NCBI RefSeq assembly: GCF_015351395.1
Contig: NZ_JADKPV010000001.1
Span: 1,054,001 to 1,118,000 of the forward strand
Direction of reading: 5' to 3'
DNA length: 64,000 nt
From: Savagea serpentis
GTDB lineage: Bacteria; Bacillota; Bacilli; Bacillales_A; Planococcaceae
The notes beneath the pieces are model-generated. The model was not told the DNA's origin, searched no databases, and was given only the letters and a program-made list of their open reading frames with translations. This document shows positions 1-9,110 of the stretch, one piece after another (position 1 is the first letter of the stretch; each line of letters begins with the position of its first letter). Made by a program: the position numbers and the translations under genes.

Positions 1-374
1 AACGGCGCAGGAATAATCACTTCATCGCCTTCGTTTAATAACACTTGGAACAATGTGTAGAGCGCATGCTTCGCTCCGACACCTACCATAATTTCTGAAC
101 GTGTGTACGTCAGCTTTTGATCACGTTTCAGCTTCGCGATAATCGCATCTTTCAATTCAGGCAAACCACCTGCTGGCGTATATTTCGTTTTACCTTCTTG
201 CATCGAGCGATAAGCCGCTTGGATAATCGCTTCCGGTGTATTGTAATCCGGCTCTCCCGCTCCGAGTCCGATGACATCGATGCCTTCTGCTTTCATCGCT
301 TTCGCTTTCGCTGTAATGGCCAAAGTTGTCGAGGGGGATAACGTTTCAATTCGTTTTGACAATGTTCTACTCAT
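1..374 (-). CDS. aspB: Aspartate aminotransferase AspB, N-terminal part (cut by window edge)
   Basis: The reverse strand encodes about 124 residues from an ATG at 374, beginning MSRTLSKRIETLSPS and continuing through GLGAGEPDYNTP and KYTPAGGLPELKDA. These are hallmarks of class I PLP-dependent aminotransferases of the Bacillus AspB type, which interconvert aspartate and oxaloacetate with glutamate and 2-oxoglutarate in the cytoplasm. The C-terminal part, including the PLP lysine, lies outside the window. An AAGGAG-type ribosome site stands upstream in the gap after ypmB. The order dinG-ypmB-aspB is that of Bacillus, which supports the call; a different class I transaminase is possible but less likely. 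Confidence 0.88.
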   Translation of the reverse strand, partial: MSRTLSKRIETLSPSTTLAITAKAKAMKAEGIDVIGLGAGEPDYNTPEAIIQAAYRSMQEGKTKYTPAGGLPELKDAIIAKLKRDQKLTYTRSEIMVGVGAKHALYTLFQVLLNEGDEVIIPAP

Positions 375-398
375 GACCTATCGTACACTCCTTCAAAA

Positions 399-893
399 TT
401 ATAAATTTAATATTCTTTTCCACCATTTGCCGTCTTCAAACAATAAATAGACATAGTTCAGCGTATCATTTTCGCCTTTAAAAACAACCTCCCAAAAGAC
501 ATGGTCCTCTTCATAACCGAGTTTCGCATGGATGACTTTCTTCACAGGGAATTCTTTTTGAACGGTATCGATCGCTTGTTGTCTTGAAATGCCTTTTGAC
601 ATTTGAATTGTTTTTAATTTTACAAGGGATTCGTCTAAAATGACAGCACTTTTTTCGTCTTTTTTCTTACCGTAAAGCACATACTGAATATCATTCCCAT
701 TATACGTTTCCATACGTTCGACAGATGACAAATACTCTTCTTTTAAAGCGACCGTCTCCGCCTTTTTATCCGCATCAGCGAAAGGGCGTGTCGCTTGAAA
801 TAAAATGAGTGCAGTCAATGAAATCACCAGAATCGTGAAAAACACGATGATGAATCGCACCCACTGCCACGTCGAGTTTTTTACTTTTTCCAT
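399..893 (-). CDS. tseB: TseB/YpmB-like membrane-anchored cell wall elongation regulator (DUF5590)
   Basis: This 164-residue protein has a short cytoplasmic N-terminus, one transmembrane helix at about residues 11-33 and an extracytoplasmic remainder rich in Lys and Glu, ending with aromatic residues (EDGKWWKRIL). This is the architecture of Bacillus YpmB, renamed TseB, reported to interact with the elongasome transpeptidase PBP2A. The start overlaps the 3' end of dinG by 13 bases, so the two are probably translated together, and aspB follows 24 bases on. The family assignment rests on length, topology and synteny rather than a catalytic motif; the elongation role is transferred from B. subtilis. 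Confidence 0.8.
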   Translation of the reverse strand: MEKVKNSTWQWVRFIIVFFTILVISLTALILFQATRPFADADKKAETVALKEEYLSSVERMETYNGNDIQYVLYGKKKDEKSAVILDESLVKLKTIQMSKGISRQQAIDTVQKEFPVKKVIHAKLGYEEDHVFWEVVFKGENDTLNYVYLLFEDGKWWKRILNL

Positions 894-3652
894 CGGTCAT
901 TTGCACCTCCATACCAATTGGATAATTGACCTACAATCGAATCTACATTCACTTTTCGAATGGGAAGTTGAGGCAAACTATCAATAAAATAATGACCATA
1001 TTGTTTCGTCTCCAGGCGTTTGTCCAATAAGATAAAACTTGTGCGCCCTTCTGTCCGACGCATTAGACGTGTGAAGCCTTGTCTGAATCGCACGAGCGCT
1101 TCTGGCAAGCCGTAATCGTAAAAAGGATGTCCGCCATTCTCACTCGCTAACTGTTCACTACGTAAACGATACAGCGGATCTTTCGGTGATGAAAATGGCA
1201 AACGAACGACGATAACCGCTCGTACAGATTCATCGCGAACGTCCAACCCTTCCCAAAATTGATTCGTACCGAATAATAAAGAACCTTCTGTTTGATGAAA
1301 TAGCTTTAATAATTTTGCAGCACTTCCTGATGTGACGCCTTGCGCAAAAATCGGGTGTTCTTCTAACAATTCACTATCTTGGATAAGGTGAACCGTCTTT
1401 TGCAACATTTGTTGACTCGTAAACAGGACGAATACATTTCCCGCTGTCGCATAAGTTGTTTGTACAATAGAATCCGCAACGAGTTCGATATATTCATCTT
1501 CTTTCACTTCATCGATTTGTGGCATATCTTCCACAAGCCAAATAGAGGCGTGATCGTAAAAAGAAGAAGGTGCTGGGAATGTTTCAATTGGGACATCTTC
1601 TGGTAAGCCGAGCTGTTTCGGAATGAATGATTCATACGAAGGGACACGCAATGTTCCTGACGTCCAAACTATTCCGAAAGACTCTTCTTTTAAGGAATGA
1701 ACGAATGAACGTAGAAGTGGAGCACTCGTAATCGGTTTTTTTACGAACACTACACTTCCTGGCACGCTCCGTTCATCATATTCAATAAATGTTTCTTCCG
1801 TCGATTGAGGAACGACTGTAAAGAGTTCAATCCAATCATCCATCTTCTGCTCGTATTGCGTCACCCAATCTTGCCACTCTTGAACGAATGCCCGTTCTTT
1901 CTCCACTAAATATAAATGTTCGAGAGGCTCAATAAACTGTTGAGCTGAACGTAAAAATAGGAACATCGCTTGATGTAAAGATTGAAGCGACAATTGATGG
2001 ATCACTGTTGCATCTAGATGCACAGTATGTTTCGTAGTACTCGTCCTATTTGGCTTCAACTGCTGCACCAGTTGGCGAATGAATAAATCAAATTGATCGA
2101 CTAATTGGTCATAAGCTCGTATAAGTTGACGTTTTTTCGACTTGTACGGTTGCTGTTTACGTTCAAATAAAGTCGTTAATCGTGTCAGTAAATCATATTC
2201 TCCTTCACCTATTAACTGGCCGATGACATATTTCCAACGCGTATAACGAAATACCGTCTCCACATTGCGCATCGCAATGTTAGACATTTGATGAGCTTCG
2301 TCGATAATTAATCCACACGCTTCGTGAATAAAAGGATAAGAATGATTCGCAAGAAGTAATGAATGATTTGTCACGACTAATTGAGCATCTTGCGCTTTAC
2401 CAACGGCCCTTTGGTGAAAATCAAAAGGCTTCTCTTCCGAGGACAATTCATGTGTGCGTTTACGTATACGGTCTAACAATAATTGACCACCACCCGAAAC
2501 ATTCACTTCAGATAAGTCTCCCGTTTCCGTTTCGCTAAGCCAAACAATCAGTTGTAAAATGGTCAATGTTTCATCGTAGGAATGGTTCGTCACCGTGAGC
2601 ACTTGCAAAAATTTAGATAAAGAAATGTACTGTTCACGGCCTTTTAAAACGGCCACACGGATAGGTACTTTAAACAATCGGTCTAATTTTTTTATTTCTT
2701 TTTCCACGAGCGCATCTACGAGTTCATTCGTATACGTGCTAATGACGACGGGACGTTTCATTTCTTCCGCATACAAAACACTCGGGATCAAATATCCCAA
2801 TGTCTTCCCAACACCGTTCGGAATTTCCAACGCAACTTCTTGCTTTTGTTTTAAAGCATCGTAAACAGACGTCATATAATTTAACTGAACAGGACGTCGC
2901 TCATAGGAAGGATTAATTTCTTGTAAGAGAGCGTATTGCTCGTCCATTTCTAACGGAAAATGCTTTGTCTCTGTCATTCTTATAGGGTGATGAGGCTCTT
3001 TTAAAGCGAGCCCTTTATACAATGTAATCGAATGACTTTCGCGCTGTTCTTTTAAACATTCATACAATAAAGTTGAAACATTCGATTTCAAAATAAAAGA
3101 ATGTTTATGTAAATATTGCAATGTTTGTTTTGGCAATGTATGCATTTTTTTGAGAATTTTCACTAATAATTGAGCGGTTGCGGTCGCATCGTCATCCGCT
3201 CGATGCGCATTACCTAACGGGATGCCAAGCTCATCTGCCAATTCCAATAAACGATAGCTAGAGGCGCGTGGGTACATAATTTTCGCTAACTCCACAGTGT
3301 CTAACACTTCACCACGCCAACGTTCCAAACCACATCGTTCAAACTCTTGTTGTAGAAATGAAAGGTCAAAGGACGCATTGTGAGCAACGAATACTGTTCC
3401 TCGTAATCGCTCATAGACATCTTTCGCATAATGCTCAAACGTCTCGTACGCCGCTACAAGCTCATTTTGAATATTTGTCAATTGCGCAATGAACGCTGGG
3501 ATCGGCTGCTCAGGATTGACAAATTGATTGTACGTATCGAGTATTTCTCCATCTTGTACACGCACAATCGCGATTTGTATAATTCGATCGCCACGCTTCG
3601 CCGAGTGCCCGGTCGTCTCCAAGTCTACTACGGCGTAAATTGGCTTCGTCAT
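881..3652 (-). CDS. dinG: DinG-family protein: DEDDh 3'-5' exonuclease fused to XPD-like helicase domain
   Basis: The 923-residue protein has an N-terminal DEDDh exonuclease domain (AVVDLETTGH at residues 7-16) followed by an XPD/DinG-type helicase domain with Walker A NGVGKT near residue 280 and Walker B IIDEAHQ near residue 450. The usual iron-sulphur cysteine cluster between these motifs is not present: the position that often reads GR-x-Y-L-C is GREQYISLS, and only one Cys lies between the boxes. This matches the Staphylococcus-type DinG described as a nuclease rather than an active helicase. I chose the ATG at 3652, well spaced from AAAGGACG; a TTG three codons earlier sits almost on that site. 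Its 3' end overlaps ypmB. Confidence 0.9.
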   Translation of the reverse strand: MTKPIYAVVDLETTGHSAKRGDRIIQIAIVRVQDGEILDTYNQFVNPEQPIPAFIAQLTNIQNELVAAYETFEHYAKDVYERLRGTVFVAHNASFDLSFLQQEFERCGLERWRGEVLDTVELAKIMYPRASSYRLLELADELGIPLGNAHRADDDATATAQLLVKILKKMHTLPKQTLQYLHKHSFILKSNVSTLLYECLKEQRESHSITLYKGLALKEPHHPIRMTETKHFPLEMDEQYALLQEINPSYERRPVQLNYMTSVYDALKQKQEVALEIPNGVGKTLGYLIPSVLYAEEMKRPVVISTYTNELVDALVEKEIKKLDRLFKVPIRVAVLKGREQYISLSKFLQVLTVTNHSYDETLTILQLIVWLSETETGDLSEVNVSGGGQLLLDRIRKRTHELSSEEKPFDFHQRAVGKAQDAQLVVTNHSLLLANHSYPFIHEACGLIIDEAHQMSNIAMRNVETVFRYTRWKYVIGQLIGEGEYDLLTRLTTLFERKQQPYKSKKRQLIRAYDQLVDQFDLFIRQLVQQLKPNRTSTTKHTVHLDATVIHQLSLQSLHQAMFLFLRSAQQFIEPLEHLYLVEKERAFVQEWQDWVTQYEQKMDDWIELFTVVPQSTEETFIEYDERSVPGSVVFVKKPITSAPLLRSFVHSLKEESFGIVWTSGTLRVPSYESFIPKQLGLPEDVPIETFPAPSSFYDHASIWLVEDMPQIDEVKEDEYIELVADSIVQTTYATAGNVFVLFTSQQMLQKTVHLIQDSELLEEHPIFAQGVTSGSAAKLLKLFHQTEGSLLFGTNQFWEGLDVRDESVRAVIVVRLPFSSPKDPLYRLRSEQLASENGGHPFYDYGLPEALVRFRQGFTRLMRRTEGRTSFILLDKRLETKQYGHYFIDSLPQLPIRKVNVDSIVGQLSNWYGGANDRWKK

Positions 3653-3690
3653 AATAATCAACGTCCTTTTCAGTCACTAACTCCGGATCA

Positions 3691-3711
3691 GTGAACTCAT
3701 AATGAGCTCAC
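3691..3711. promoter_or_regulatory. 21-bp imperfect palindrome upstream of dinG
   Basis: GTGAACTCAT and AATGAGCTCAC form a 10-bp inverted repeat with one mismatch around a single central base, about 40 bases before the dinG start. It does not match the Bacillus LexA box. It could be an operator or a leader hairpin; the function is unknown. Confidence 0.35.
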
Positions 3712-3810
3712 CTCTTCATTTCGACTCTTTTCAAACAGTCGAACTCCATGCAAATTGTATCATATTTTCATTGTTACGGGAAAATTATTACTTCACTCCT
3801 CAATTTCAAC

Positions 3811-3843
3811 AAAAAAGTAGACAGCACGTATACTGTCTACTTT
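3811..3843 (-). terminator. Intrinsic terminator of the panBCD operon
   Basis: GTAGACAG (3817-3824) pairs with CTGTCTAC (3833-3840). In the minus direction the stem is followed by six T residues. It sits right after the panD stop codon and separates the pan operon from dinG. Confidence 0.85.
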
Positions 3844-3847
3844 ACTA

Positions 3848-4237
3848 TTAATAGTCTTCTACTGTCGCATGAGCGCGTTCTTCAATTTTTTGGATGATAC
3901 AATTGTTCTCATCGACGAGACAGACGACGGGCTCGTAGTTACGAGCTACTTCATCTTCCATCATCATATAGCTCATAATGATGACGACATCTCCTGGTTG
4001 TACGAGACGTGCCGCTGCACCGTTCACACAGATGACTCCACTACCACGCTCCCCTTCGATAATGTACGTTTCAAAACGCTCTCCATTGTTATTATTCACA
4101 ATTTGAACCCGTTCATTTGGTAACATGTTCGCAGCATCTAATAAGTCTCGGTCAATCGTAATACTCCCGACATAGTTTAAGTTCGCTTCTGTCACCGTCG
4201 CGCGGTGAATTTTACTATTCAGCATATTGCGGTACAT
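3848..4237 (-). CDS. panD: Aspartate 1-decarboxylase PanD (pro-enzyme)
   Basis: This 129-residue pro-enzyme converts L-aspartate to beta-alanine for pantothenate synthesis. The self-cleavage site Gly24-Ser25 is visible in NYVGSITID; cleavage yields the pyruvoyl group on the new alpha chain. The N-terminus [18 protein letters not shown] and the GDVVIIMSY segment are characteristic. Length is normal for the family. It is the last gene of panB-panC-panD, with its ATG overlapping the panC stop by one base, and is followed by an intrinsic terminator, so the three enzymes should be made together. Confidence 0.96.
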   Translation of the reverse strand: MYRNMLNSKIHRATVTEANLNYVGSITIDRDLLDAANMLPNERVQIVNNNNGERFETYIIEGERGSGVICVNGAAARLVQPGDVVIIMSYMMMEDEVARNYEPVVCLVDENNCIIQKIEERAHATVEDY

Positions 4238-5085
4238 TACATATCCTCCCCTACGATGACATTGTCAATTAAGCGTGTTTTTGAAAATTGAACCGCACAT
4301 GCGATAATCATCTCTTCACCTAGTCTCGGCTCTGTTAAGCTTGGATAATGTAAAATGCTGACGTAATCGACGACTCCACCCGTCTCTTTTACGAGCGCTT
4401 CTTCGATATACGCTTGCACTTCTTCTAAACGTGTACCGCGCGCTAAACGTGCACGACCTTCTCGCAATATTTCATAAATTTTCGGCGCTTTTTGACGCTC
4501 TTCTTCTGTTAAATTGACATTGCGTGAACTTTTCGCAAGACCATCTTCTTCGCGTACGATCGACACTCGACGAATCGCTACATCGATATTGAAGTCGTGC
4601 ACGAATGTTTCGATAATCGCGACTTGTTGCGCATCTTTCAATCCAAAATACGCATAATCAGGTTGCACGATATTAAACAATTTTAAAATAACTTTGAGTA
4701 CACCGTCGAAATGAGTTGGACGAGATGCCCCGCACATTTTTTTCGCAATCGCTCCTGGAATAATGTGAATCGTCTGTTCTGTCGGATACATTTCTTCCAC
4801 AGTCGGTGCAAAAATATAATCGACCTTATGCTCTTTCGCCAATGCGGCATCTCGGTCTAAATCTCTCGGATACTCATCGAAGTCTTCATTCGGTCCAAAC
4901 TGTGCTGGATTGACAAAAATACTCATTATGACAATATCCGCTTCTCGTTTTGCTTGTTCGACGAGCGCTAAATGCCCTTCGTGCAAGTATCCCATCGTTG
5001 GAACATAGCCGATTGTCTTCCCCGCTGTTCGCATTTGATTCATGACGCGTCGGACGCCTTGAATCGTATGAATGACAATCGTCAT
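4237..5085 (-). CDS. panC: Pantothenate synthetase PanC
   Basis: PanC (282 residues) joins pantoate and beta-alanine in an ATP-dependent reaction through a pantoyl-adenylate. The nucleotidyltransferase HIGH-like motif is seen as [10 protein letters not shown] near residues 29-38 and the KMSKS-like loop as LAKSSRN near residue 185. FGLKDAQQ and the C-terminal LIDNVIV segment are also typical. The ATG at 5085 follows GGAGGT at a good distance and overlaps the panB stop by four bases. It is the middle gene of a complete panBCD operon. Confidence 0.96.
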   Translation of the reverse strand: MTIVIHTIQGVRRVMNQMRTAGKTIGYVPTMGYLHEGHLALVEQAKREADIVIMSIFVNPAQFGPNEDFDEYPRDLDRDAALAKEHKVDYIFAPTVEEMYPTEQTIHIIPGAIAKKMCGASRPTHFDGVLKVILKLFNIVQPDYAYFGLKDAQQVAIIETFVHDFNIDVAIRRVSIVREEDGLAKSSRNVNLTEEERQKAPKIYEILREGRARLARGTRLEEVQAYIEEALVKETGGVVDYVSILHYPSLTEPRLGEEMIIACAVQFSKTRLIDNVIVGEDM

Positions 5086-5921
5086 GATAAAACACCTCCG
5101 TACAATTGTTGCAGTTCGTCCTCTTCCATTGTAAAATGATGCGCTTCTGATGGAAATGTTTGTTGACGCACGTCGGCAACATATTGCTTCATCGCTTTTT
5201 CGACTTGTGTGCCGATATCTCCATACACTTTCACAAATTTCGGTAAACGATGAAGCCCGAATTGAACGATGTCATGAATGACGAGCACTTGACCATCTGT
5301 ATCTTTTCCAGCTCCAATACCAATGACGGGAATCGATACCGCTTCACTCACTTCTTTCGCCAATTGATGTGGAATGAGCTCTAAAACGAGCATACAAGCA
5401 CCTGCACGTTCGACTGCTTGAGCATCTTCAATGAGTTGACGCGCTTGACTCGCTGTCTTCCCTTGGACGCGATATCCGCCTTGTACCGCTGCCGATTGAG
5501 GCAATAATCCGAGATGCGCGACGATTGGAATTCCTGCTGTCGTAAGACGTTCAATCGAGTCAATCACTTCTCCAGCTCCCTCAACTTTTAACGCATCGGC
5601 ATTTGTTTCTTGATACATCCGAATTGCGGTTTTCATCGTCTCTTCTTGAGAAATGTGGTACGAGCCGAATGGCATGTCGACGACGACAAATGTATCACGT
5701 GCGCCGCGACGCACCGCTTTCGCATGGTGAATCATCTCATCTACTGTAACCGATGCTGTCGATTCATACCCGAGTGCGACCATACCAACTGAGTCTCCAA
5801 CGAGCAGTAAATCGACATCTGCGCGCTCTGCAAATTGCGCTGTCGGATAATCATACGCCGTCAACATGACAATTTTCTCTCCATTGTCTTTCATTTTACG
5901 AAAATTTGTAAGCCCTTTCAT
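5082..5921 (-). CDS. panB: 3-methyl-2-oxobutanoate hydroxymethyltransferase PanB
   Basis: PanB (279 residues) transfers a hydroxymethyl group from 5,10-methylene-THF to 2-oxoisovalerate to make ketopantoate, the first committed step to pantothenate. Motifs include [21 protein letters not shown] and PVIGIGAG. I placed the start at the ATG at 5921, preceded by AAGGAGAGGG; a GTG at 5939 lies inside that ribosome site and is unlikely. It is the first gene of the pan operon and lies behind a leader of about 170 bases containing an intrinsic terminator, so transcriptional attenuation is probable. The enzyme that reduces ketopantoate (PanE) is not in this window. Confidence 0.96.
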   Translation of the reverse strand: MKGLTNFRKMKDNGEKIVMLTAYDYPTAQFAERADVDLLLVGDSVGMVALGYESTASVTVDEMIHHAKAVRRGARDTFVVVDMPFGSYHISQEETMKTAIRMYQETNADALKVEGAGEVIDSIERLTTAGIPIVAHLGLLPQSAAVQGGYRVQGKTASQARQLIEDAQAVERAGACMLVLELIPHQLAKEVSEAVSIPVIGIGAGKDTDGQVLVIHDIVQFGLHRLPKFVKVYGDIGTQVEKAMKQYVADVRQQTFPSEAHHFTMEEDELQQLYGGVLS

Positions 5922-5962
5922 TTTTACCCTCTCCTTCACATTGTGGAAGAGTCGAACGATAT

Positions 5963-5999
5963 AAAAAAACCTTCTACTTTTTCAAAAAAAGACAGAAGG
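5963..5999 (-). terminator. Leader terminator (attenuator) upstream of panB
   Basis: On the minus strand CCTTCT (5999-5994) pairs with AGAAGG (5975-5970), with an inner CTTTTT/AAAAAG pairing, followed by seven T residues. It ends only about 40 bases before the panB start with no room for another promoter, so it lies inside the panB leader and should stop transcription before the operon unless disrupted. Confidence 0.7.
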
Positions 6000-6102
6000 A
6001 TTGCGTATACACGTTCATTCTTCCGTCCCTGTCACTCACATGATCAAGGCAGATTATTAATTTTATGTTTTTACTAAAAATGATAGTGTAATTCTCCAAG
6101 AG
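5963..6102 (-). promoter_or_regulatory. Structured panB leader, candidate riboswitch (possibly pan RNA motif)
   Basis: Between a plausible promoter and the leader terminator lies a sequence able to pair differently. GACA (6033-6030) and GAAG (near 6023-6020) can pair with CTTC and TGTC that form the 5' arm of the terminator stem, giving an antiterminator. The position directly before panB recalls the pan RNA motif reported upstream of pantothenate genes in Firmicutes; I could not check its consensus. No T-box sequence is present. Confidence 0.45.
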
Positions 6103-6130
6103 ATATTACCTATCGCACTCACTATAGCAA
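6103..6130 (-). promoter_or_regulatory. Candidate sigma-A promoter of panBCD
   Basis: On the minus strand TTGCTA, a 16-base spacer and TAATAT lie about 100 bases before the leader terminator. The match is fair, not perfect. Confidence 0.45.
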
Positions 6131-6162
6131 AACTTTCTTGAAAAGTCATCTTTTTTTCAATT

Positions 6163-6196
6163 AAAAAATGACAAGTTTTCCGACTTGTCATTTTTT
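6163..6196 (-). terminator. Intrinsic terminator after minD
   Basis: ATGACAAGT pairs with ACTTGTCAT and both flanks are A/T runs, so in the minus direction the stem is followed by six T residues. It directly follows the minD stop codon and ends the maf-radC-mre-min transcript. Confidence 0.85.
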
Positions 6197-6201
6197 GTAT
6201 A

Positions 6202-7002
6202 TTACTTTGTAAATAACGATTTTAATTTACTGAAAAACCCTGGTGATTCTTCTTCAATGTTCATTAATGGAACAGATTCGCCTAAAATACGACGAGCGAT
6301 ATTGCGATAACCAATTGATGCACGACTAGAAGGGTCTAATACAATAGGCTCTCCTTTATTCGACGAAGCAATGACCGATTCATCATCGACGACAATCCCT
6401 AAAAGATCGATTGATAAATGCGTCGTAATCTCGTTGACATCTAACGCCTCGCCCCGCGCCATTAAATTGCGCTTAATACGGTTAATGACGAGCATCGGAT
6501 GGGGAATATCCTCTTGCTCTAACATACCGATGATTCGATCTGCATCACGCACTGCTGAAATTTCAGGCACTGTGACGACAATCGCACGGTCTGCACCTGC
6601 CACCGCATTTTGATAACCTTGCTCAATCCCTGCAGGACTATCGATTAACACATAATCAAACTCTTGTTTTAACTCTTGAATAAGCGCTCCAACTTGTTCT
6701 GGAGAAACGGCTAATTTATCCCGCGTCTGCGCAGCAGGTAACAAGTATAATCCATCTTCAAAACGCTTATCTTTTACGAGCGCTTGATGCAATTTACAAC
6801 GCCCCTCAATGACATCGACTAAATCATAAATGATTCGATTTTCGAGTCCGAGTACGACGTCTAAATTACGCAAGCCGATATCTGTATCAACGAGACAAAC
6901 CCGTTGATCATTTAAAGCGAGTGCTGTCCCAATATTTGCAGAAGCCGTCGTTTTACCGACGCCTCCCTTTCCTGATGTAATGACAATCGCTTCTCCCATC
7001 AT
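6202..7002 (-). CDS. minD: Septum site-determining ATPase MinD
   Basis: MinD (266 residues) is the membrane-binding ATPase that, with MinC, blocks division away from midcell. The deviant Walker A motif SGKGGVGKTT is near residues 10-19 and Walker B-type DYVLIDSPAG near 115-124. The C-terminal amphipathic membrane-targeting helix reads FFSKLKSLF. Tandem ATG codons at 7002 and 6999 share one AGGAGG site; the first overlaps the minC stop as ATGA, indicating coupling. In B. subtilis spoIVFA/B follow minD; here an intrinsic terminator and the pan operon follow instead. No MinE is seen, as expected for Bacillales. Confidence 0.95.
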   Translation of the reverse strand: MMGEAIVITSGKGGVGKTTASANIGTALALNDQRVCLVDTDIGLRNLDVVLGLENRIIYDLVDVIEGRCKLHQALVKDKRFEDGLYLLPAAQTRDKLAVSPEQVGALIQELKQEFDYVLIDSPAGIEQGYQNAVAGADRAIVVTVPEISAVRDADRIIGMLEQEDIPHPMLVINRIKRNLMARGEALDVNEITTHLSIDLLGIVVDDESVIASSNKGEPIVLDPSSRASIGYRNIARRILGESVPLMNIEEESPGFFSKLKSLFTK

Positions 7003-7670
7003 TGAAAACCTCCTATTCGTGTCATCAAATCCGGACGAGCTAGTCGTAAATCTTTCAACTCACTCATCGTCATTTGTCCGTTATCTAATAAATGGACGCA
7101 CTCCATTCGATTCGCATGAAGCAATAGTGATGAATCTTCATTGACAAGCTCTGTCACATCCGCAATCATTAAATGAGTCGGGTCCATATGAGAAGCGACG
7201 ATGACTGATTTAACATCTCCTGCCGCTCCGGCATGTGCCGCTCCTTTTAATTGACCGAGTATAAATATATTACCATTTGCAACGACTTTACCGTTCGGAT
7301 TAATATCTCCAATGATGACGATATCGCCTTCTGCCTGCAAAACTTGTCCTGAACGAACGATGCCAATATATTGTTCCGTCTTCAACTTCTCTACTTCACG
7401 ACGGCAGAGCTCCTTCGTCACGACAAAGCTATCGTATTCACGCACAGTGAAATACGCGCTTTGTTGAAAGAGCGTTTCGATTTGTTTAATCATTTCTTCA
7501 GAACAGTAACGATAACCTAGATGGACGTCTACTTCAATTTTCTCTGCGACACGTTCATCGGTTAAAAAACGCTCTAAGCTACTCAATAATTGTTCAAATG
7601 TACAAGAATCATTCAAATGAATAATTAACCCATCTCTCGTACCTTTCATCGTGACATGTTTTGTGGGCAT
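6999..7670 (-). CDS. minC: Septum site-determining protein MinC
   Basis: MinC (223 residues) inhibits FtsZ polymerisation when brought to the membrane by MinD. An N-terminal FtsZ-inhibiting domain (about residues 1-100) is followed by the beta-helical C-terminal domain with GDVVIIGD-like repeats (here GDIVIIGDINPNGKV and NIFILGQLKGAAHAG, near residues 115-145). Length is that of Bacillus MinC. The ATG at 7670 follows GGAGG, and the stop overlaps the minD start. The gene comes after mreD with a 15-base gap in the mre-min operon. Confidence 0.93.
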   Translation of the reverse strand: MPTKHVTMKGTRDGLIIHLNDSCTFEQLLSSLERFLTDERVAEKIEVDVHLGYRYCSEEMIKQIETLFQQSAYFTVREYDSFVVTKELCRREVEKLKTEQYIGIVRSGQVLQAEGDIVIIGDINPNGKVVANGNIFILGQLKGAAHAGAAGDVKSVIVASHMDPTHLMIADVTELVNEDSSLLLHANRMECVHLLDNGQMTMSELKDLRLARPDLMTRIGGFQ

Positions 7671-7685
7671 ACGATAACCTCCGTC

Positions 7686-8210
7686 TTACATCGCTGGTTC
7701 AAGCGCTTGCTTTCTCTTCACAATAAACCAACGGATAATATAGCCAAACAATACGATAAATAAAAAGTTACCAATTGTTGTAGGAATGAGACGACTATGT
7801 AAAAATTGGTCGAAATTCATTCCTGTGAAACCAATGGCAGCTGCGAATAAAAAAGATAATACTTCTAACATCACTAATAATGCAATTGCTAAAAATAAAA
7901 CAAAAACAGTATATTTATGGACATACTTAATGATTACAGCTGCTAAATATGCGATAAACGGATAAATGAATGTATATATACCAATCATATCAATATGATA
8001 CATATCATACAACAATCCGAAGACCACTCCATAAATCATCGCTGTTTTTTTAGAATCATATACGGCCAATAAAATGAGAAAAACTGCAAAAAAGTGAGGA
8101 ACGAGTATGTATCGCTCTCCATTAATTTGAAGGGGAGAAAACAAACTAAATGTCGGTTCAATAAAAAAGAGTGAAGCAGCAATAATCGGAACGAGTATAC
8201 GAAATATCAT
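7686..8210 (-). CDS. mreD: Rod shape-determining membrane protein MreD
   Basis: This 174-residue protein is almost wholly hydrophobic, with five or six predicted membrane helices and a short basic C-terminus (RWFIVKRKQALE). That topology, the GLLYDMYHIDMIG segment and its place directly after mreC identify MreD, a membrane part of the elongasome that guides lateral wall synthesis. The start overlaps the mreC stop by four bases and is preceded by GAGGAGG. Confidence 0.9.
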   Translation of the reverse strand: MIFRILVPIIAASLFFIEPTFSLFSPLQINGERYILVPHFFAVFLILLAVYDSKKTAMIYGVVFGLLYDMYHIDMIGIYTFIYPFIAYLAAVIIKYVHKYTVFVLFLAIALLVMLEVLSFLFAAAIGFTGMNFDQFLHSRLIPTTIGNFLFIVLFGYIIRWFIVKRKQALEPAM

Positions 8211-9088
8211 TCTTTAGCTGCCTCCTCTTCCCCTTCATCAACGCTGCTTGTCACCGTATCCACGGAACGCTTCGTAATGACGACATGATCGAGCATTTTA
8301 AAGTTTGCGGCTGGCTCGATATAAGCAAGCTTCGTTAAACCATAATCATCCGTCGACACTTCTTTCACTTCTCCGATCAACAAACCTTTCGGGAAAATGC
8401 CTCCTAAACCAGATGAAATAATCTTCTGTCCTTCTTTCACTTCTAAATTCGAGTCAATACGTTTCATGACGAGTTGCTCACGCGTTTTATCATATCCTTC
8501 AATCAAACCGAATATTTCTTCTCCAGCTACCATCGCTGAAACACGGAATAATTGGTTCTCCGTAGAAATAAGTTCAATTGTCGCTGTGAGAGGGGTCGTT
8601 AAAACCACTTTACCTATCAATCCTTGAGACGTGATAACCGCCATATTTTTCGTGACCCCATCCGACTCTCCTTTATCGACGACGACGCGTTCTTCCCATT
8701 GATCAGGATTTCGCGAAATAACTGTAGCATAAATCGGTTCATATGCACTTAAATTGGAAGCTTCATTCACAAGTTTACGAAGTCGTTCATTCTCACTTTC
8801 GAGCTCGATTAACTTCGCTTCATTCATCGCATAATGTTCCAAACGTGTTTTCAATTGCTTATTTTCATCGAATGTCGCAATAAGTCCCTCAATGTCGGCC
8901 AGTTTACTAGTAAAAAAATGAGCCGGCTTCGAAAAGACAGATTGTCCGAAGCCGACGACATCTTTCACTACTTGTTCTGCCAAGTTTGCTTGCTGGCGCC
9001 CTTTTAACGTTACTGCTAAAAGTGCAACGAGGGTGATGACGACTATAAACAAAACGATGAGACGTTTATCTGCTAAAAATCGTCGCAT
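8207..9088 (-). CDS. mreC: Rod shape-determining protein MreC
   Basis: MreC (293 residues) has a basic cytoplasmic tip, one transmembrane helix at about residues 10-28, a coiled coil near 70-110 rich in Leu, Glu and Asn, and an extracytoplasmic beta domain with ATVISRNPDQW, VDKGESDGV and ISSGLGGIFPKGL. These are standard MreC signatures. It scaffolds wall-synthesis enzymes with MreB, MreD and RodA/PBP. The acidic tail (DEGEEEAAKE) is less conserved. The start follows AAAGGAGA after mreB. Confidence 0.95.
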   Translation of the reverse strand: MRRFLADKRLIVLFIVVITLVALLAVTLKGRQQANLAEQVVKDVVGFGQSVFSKPAHFFTSKLADIEGLIATFDENKQLKTRLEHYAMNEAKLIELESENERLRKLVNEASNLSAYEPIYATVISRNPDQWEERVVVDKGESDGVTKNMAVITSQGLIGKVVLTTPLTATIELISTENQLFRVSAMVAGEEIFGLIEGYDKTREQLVMKRIDSNLEVKEGQKIISSGLGGIFPKGLLIGEVKEVSTDDYGLTKLAYIEPAANFKMLDHVVITKRSVDTVTSSVDEGEEEAAKE

Positions 9089-9110
9089 CCCTTTCGTCTC
9101 CTTTCAACCA

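Noticed and set aside
3653-3810. LexA box upstream of dinG
   Set aside because: The palindrome there does not match CGAACATATGTTCG-type sites of Bacillus.
5940-6130. A T-box in the panB leader
   Set aside because: The conserved AGGGTGGNACCGCG sequence is absent; only the valS leader has it.
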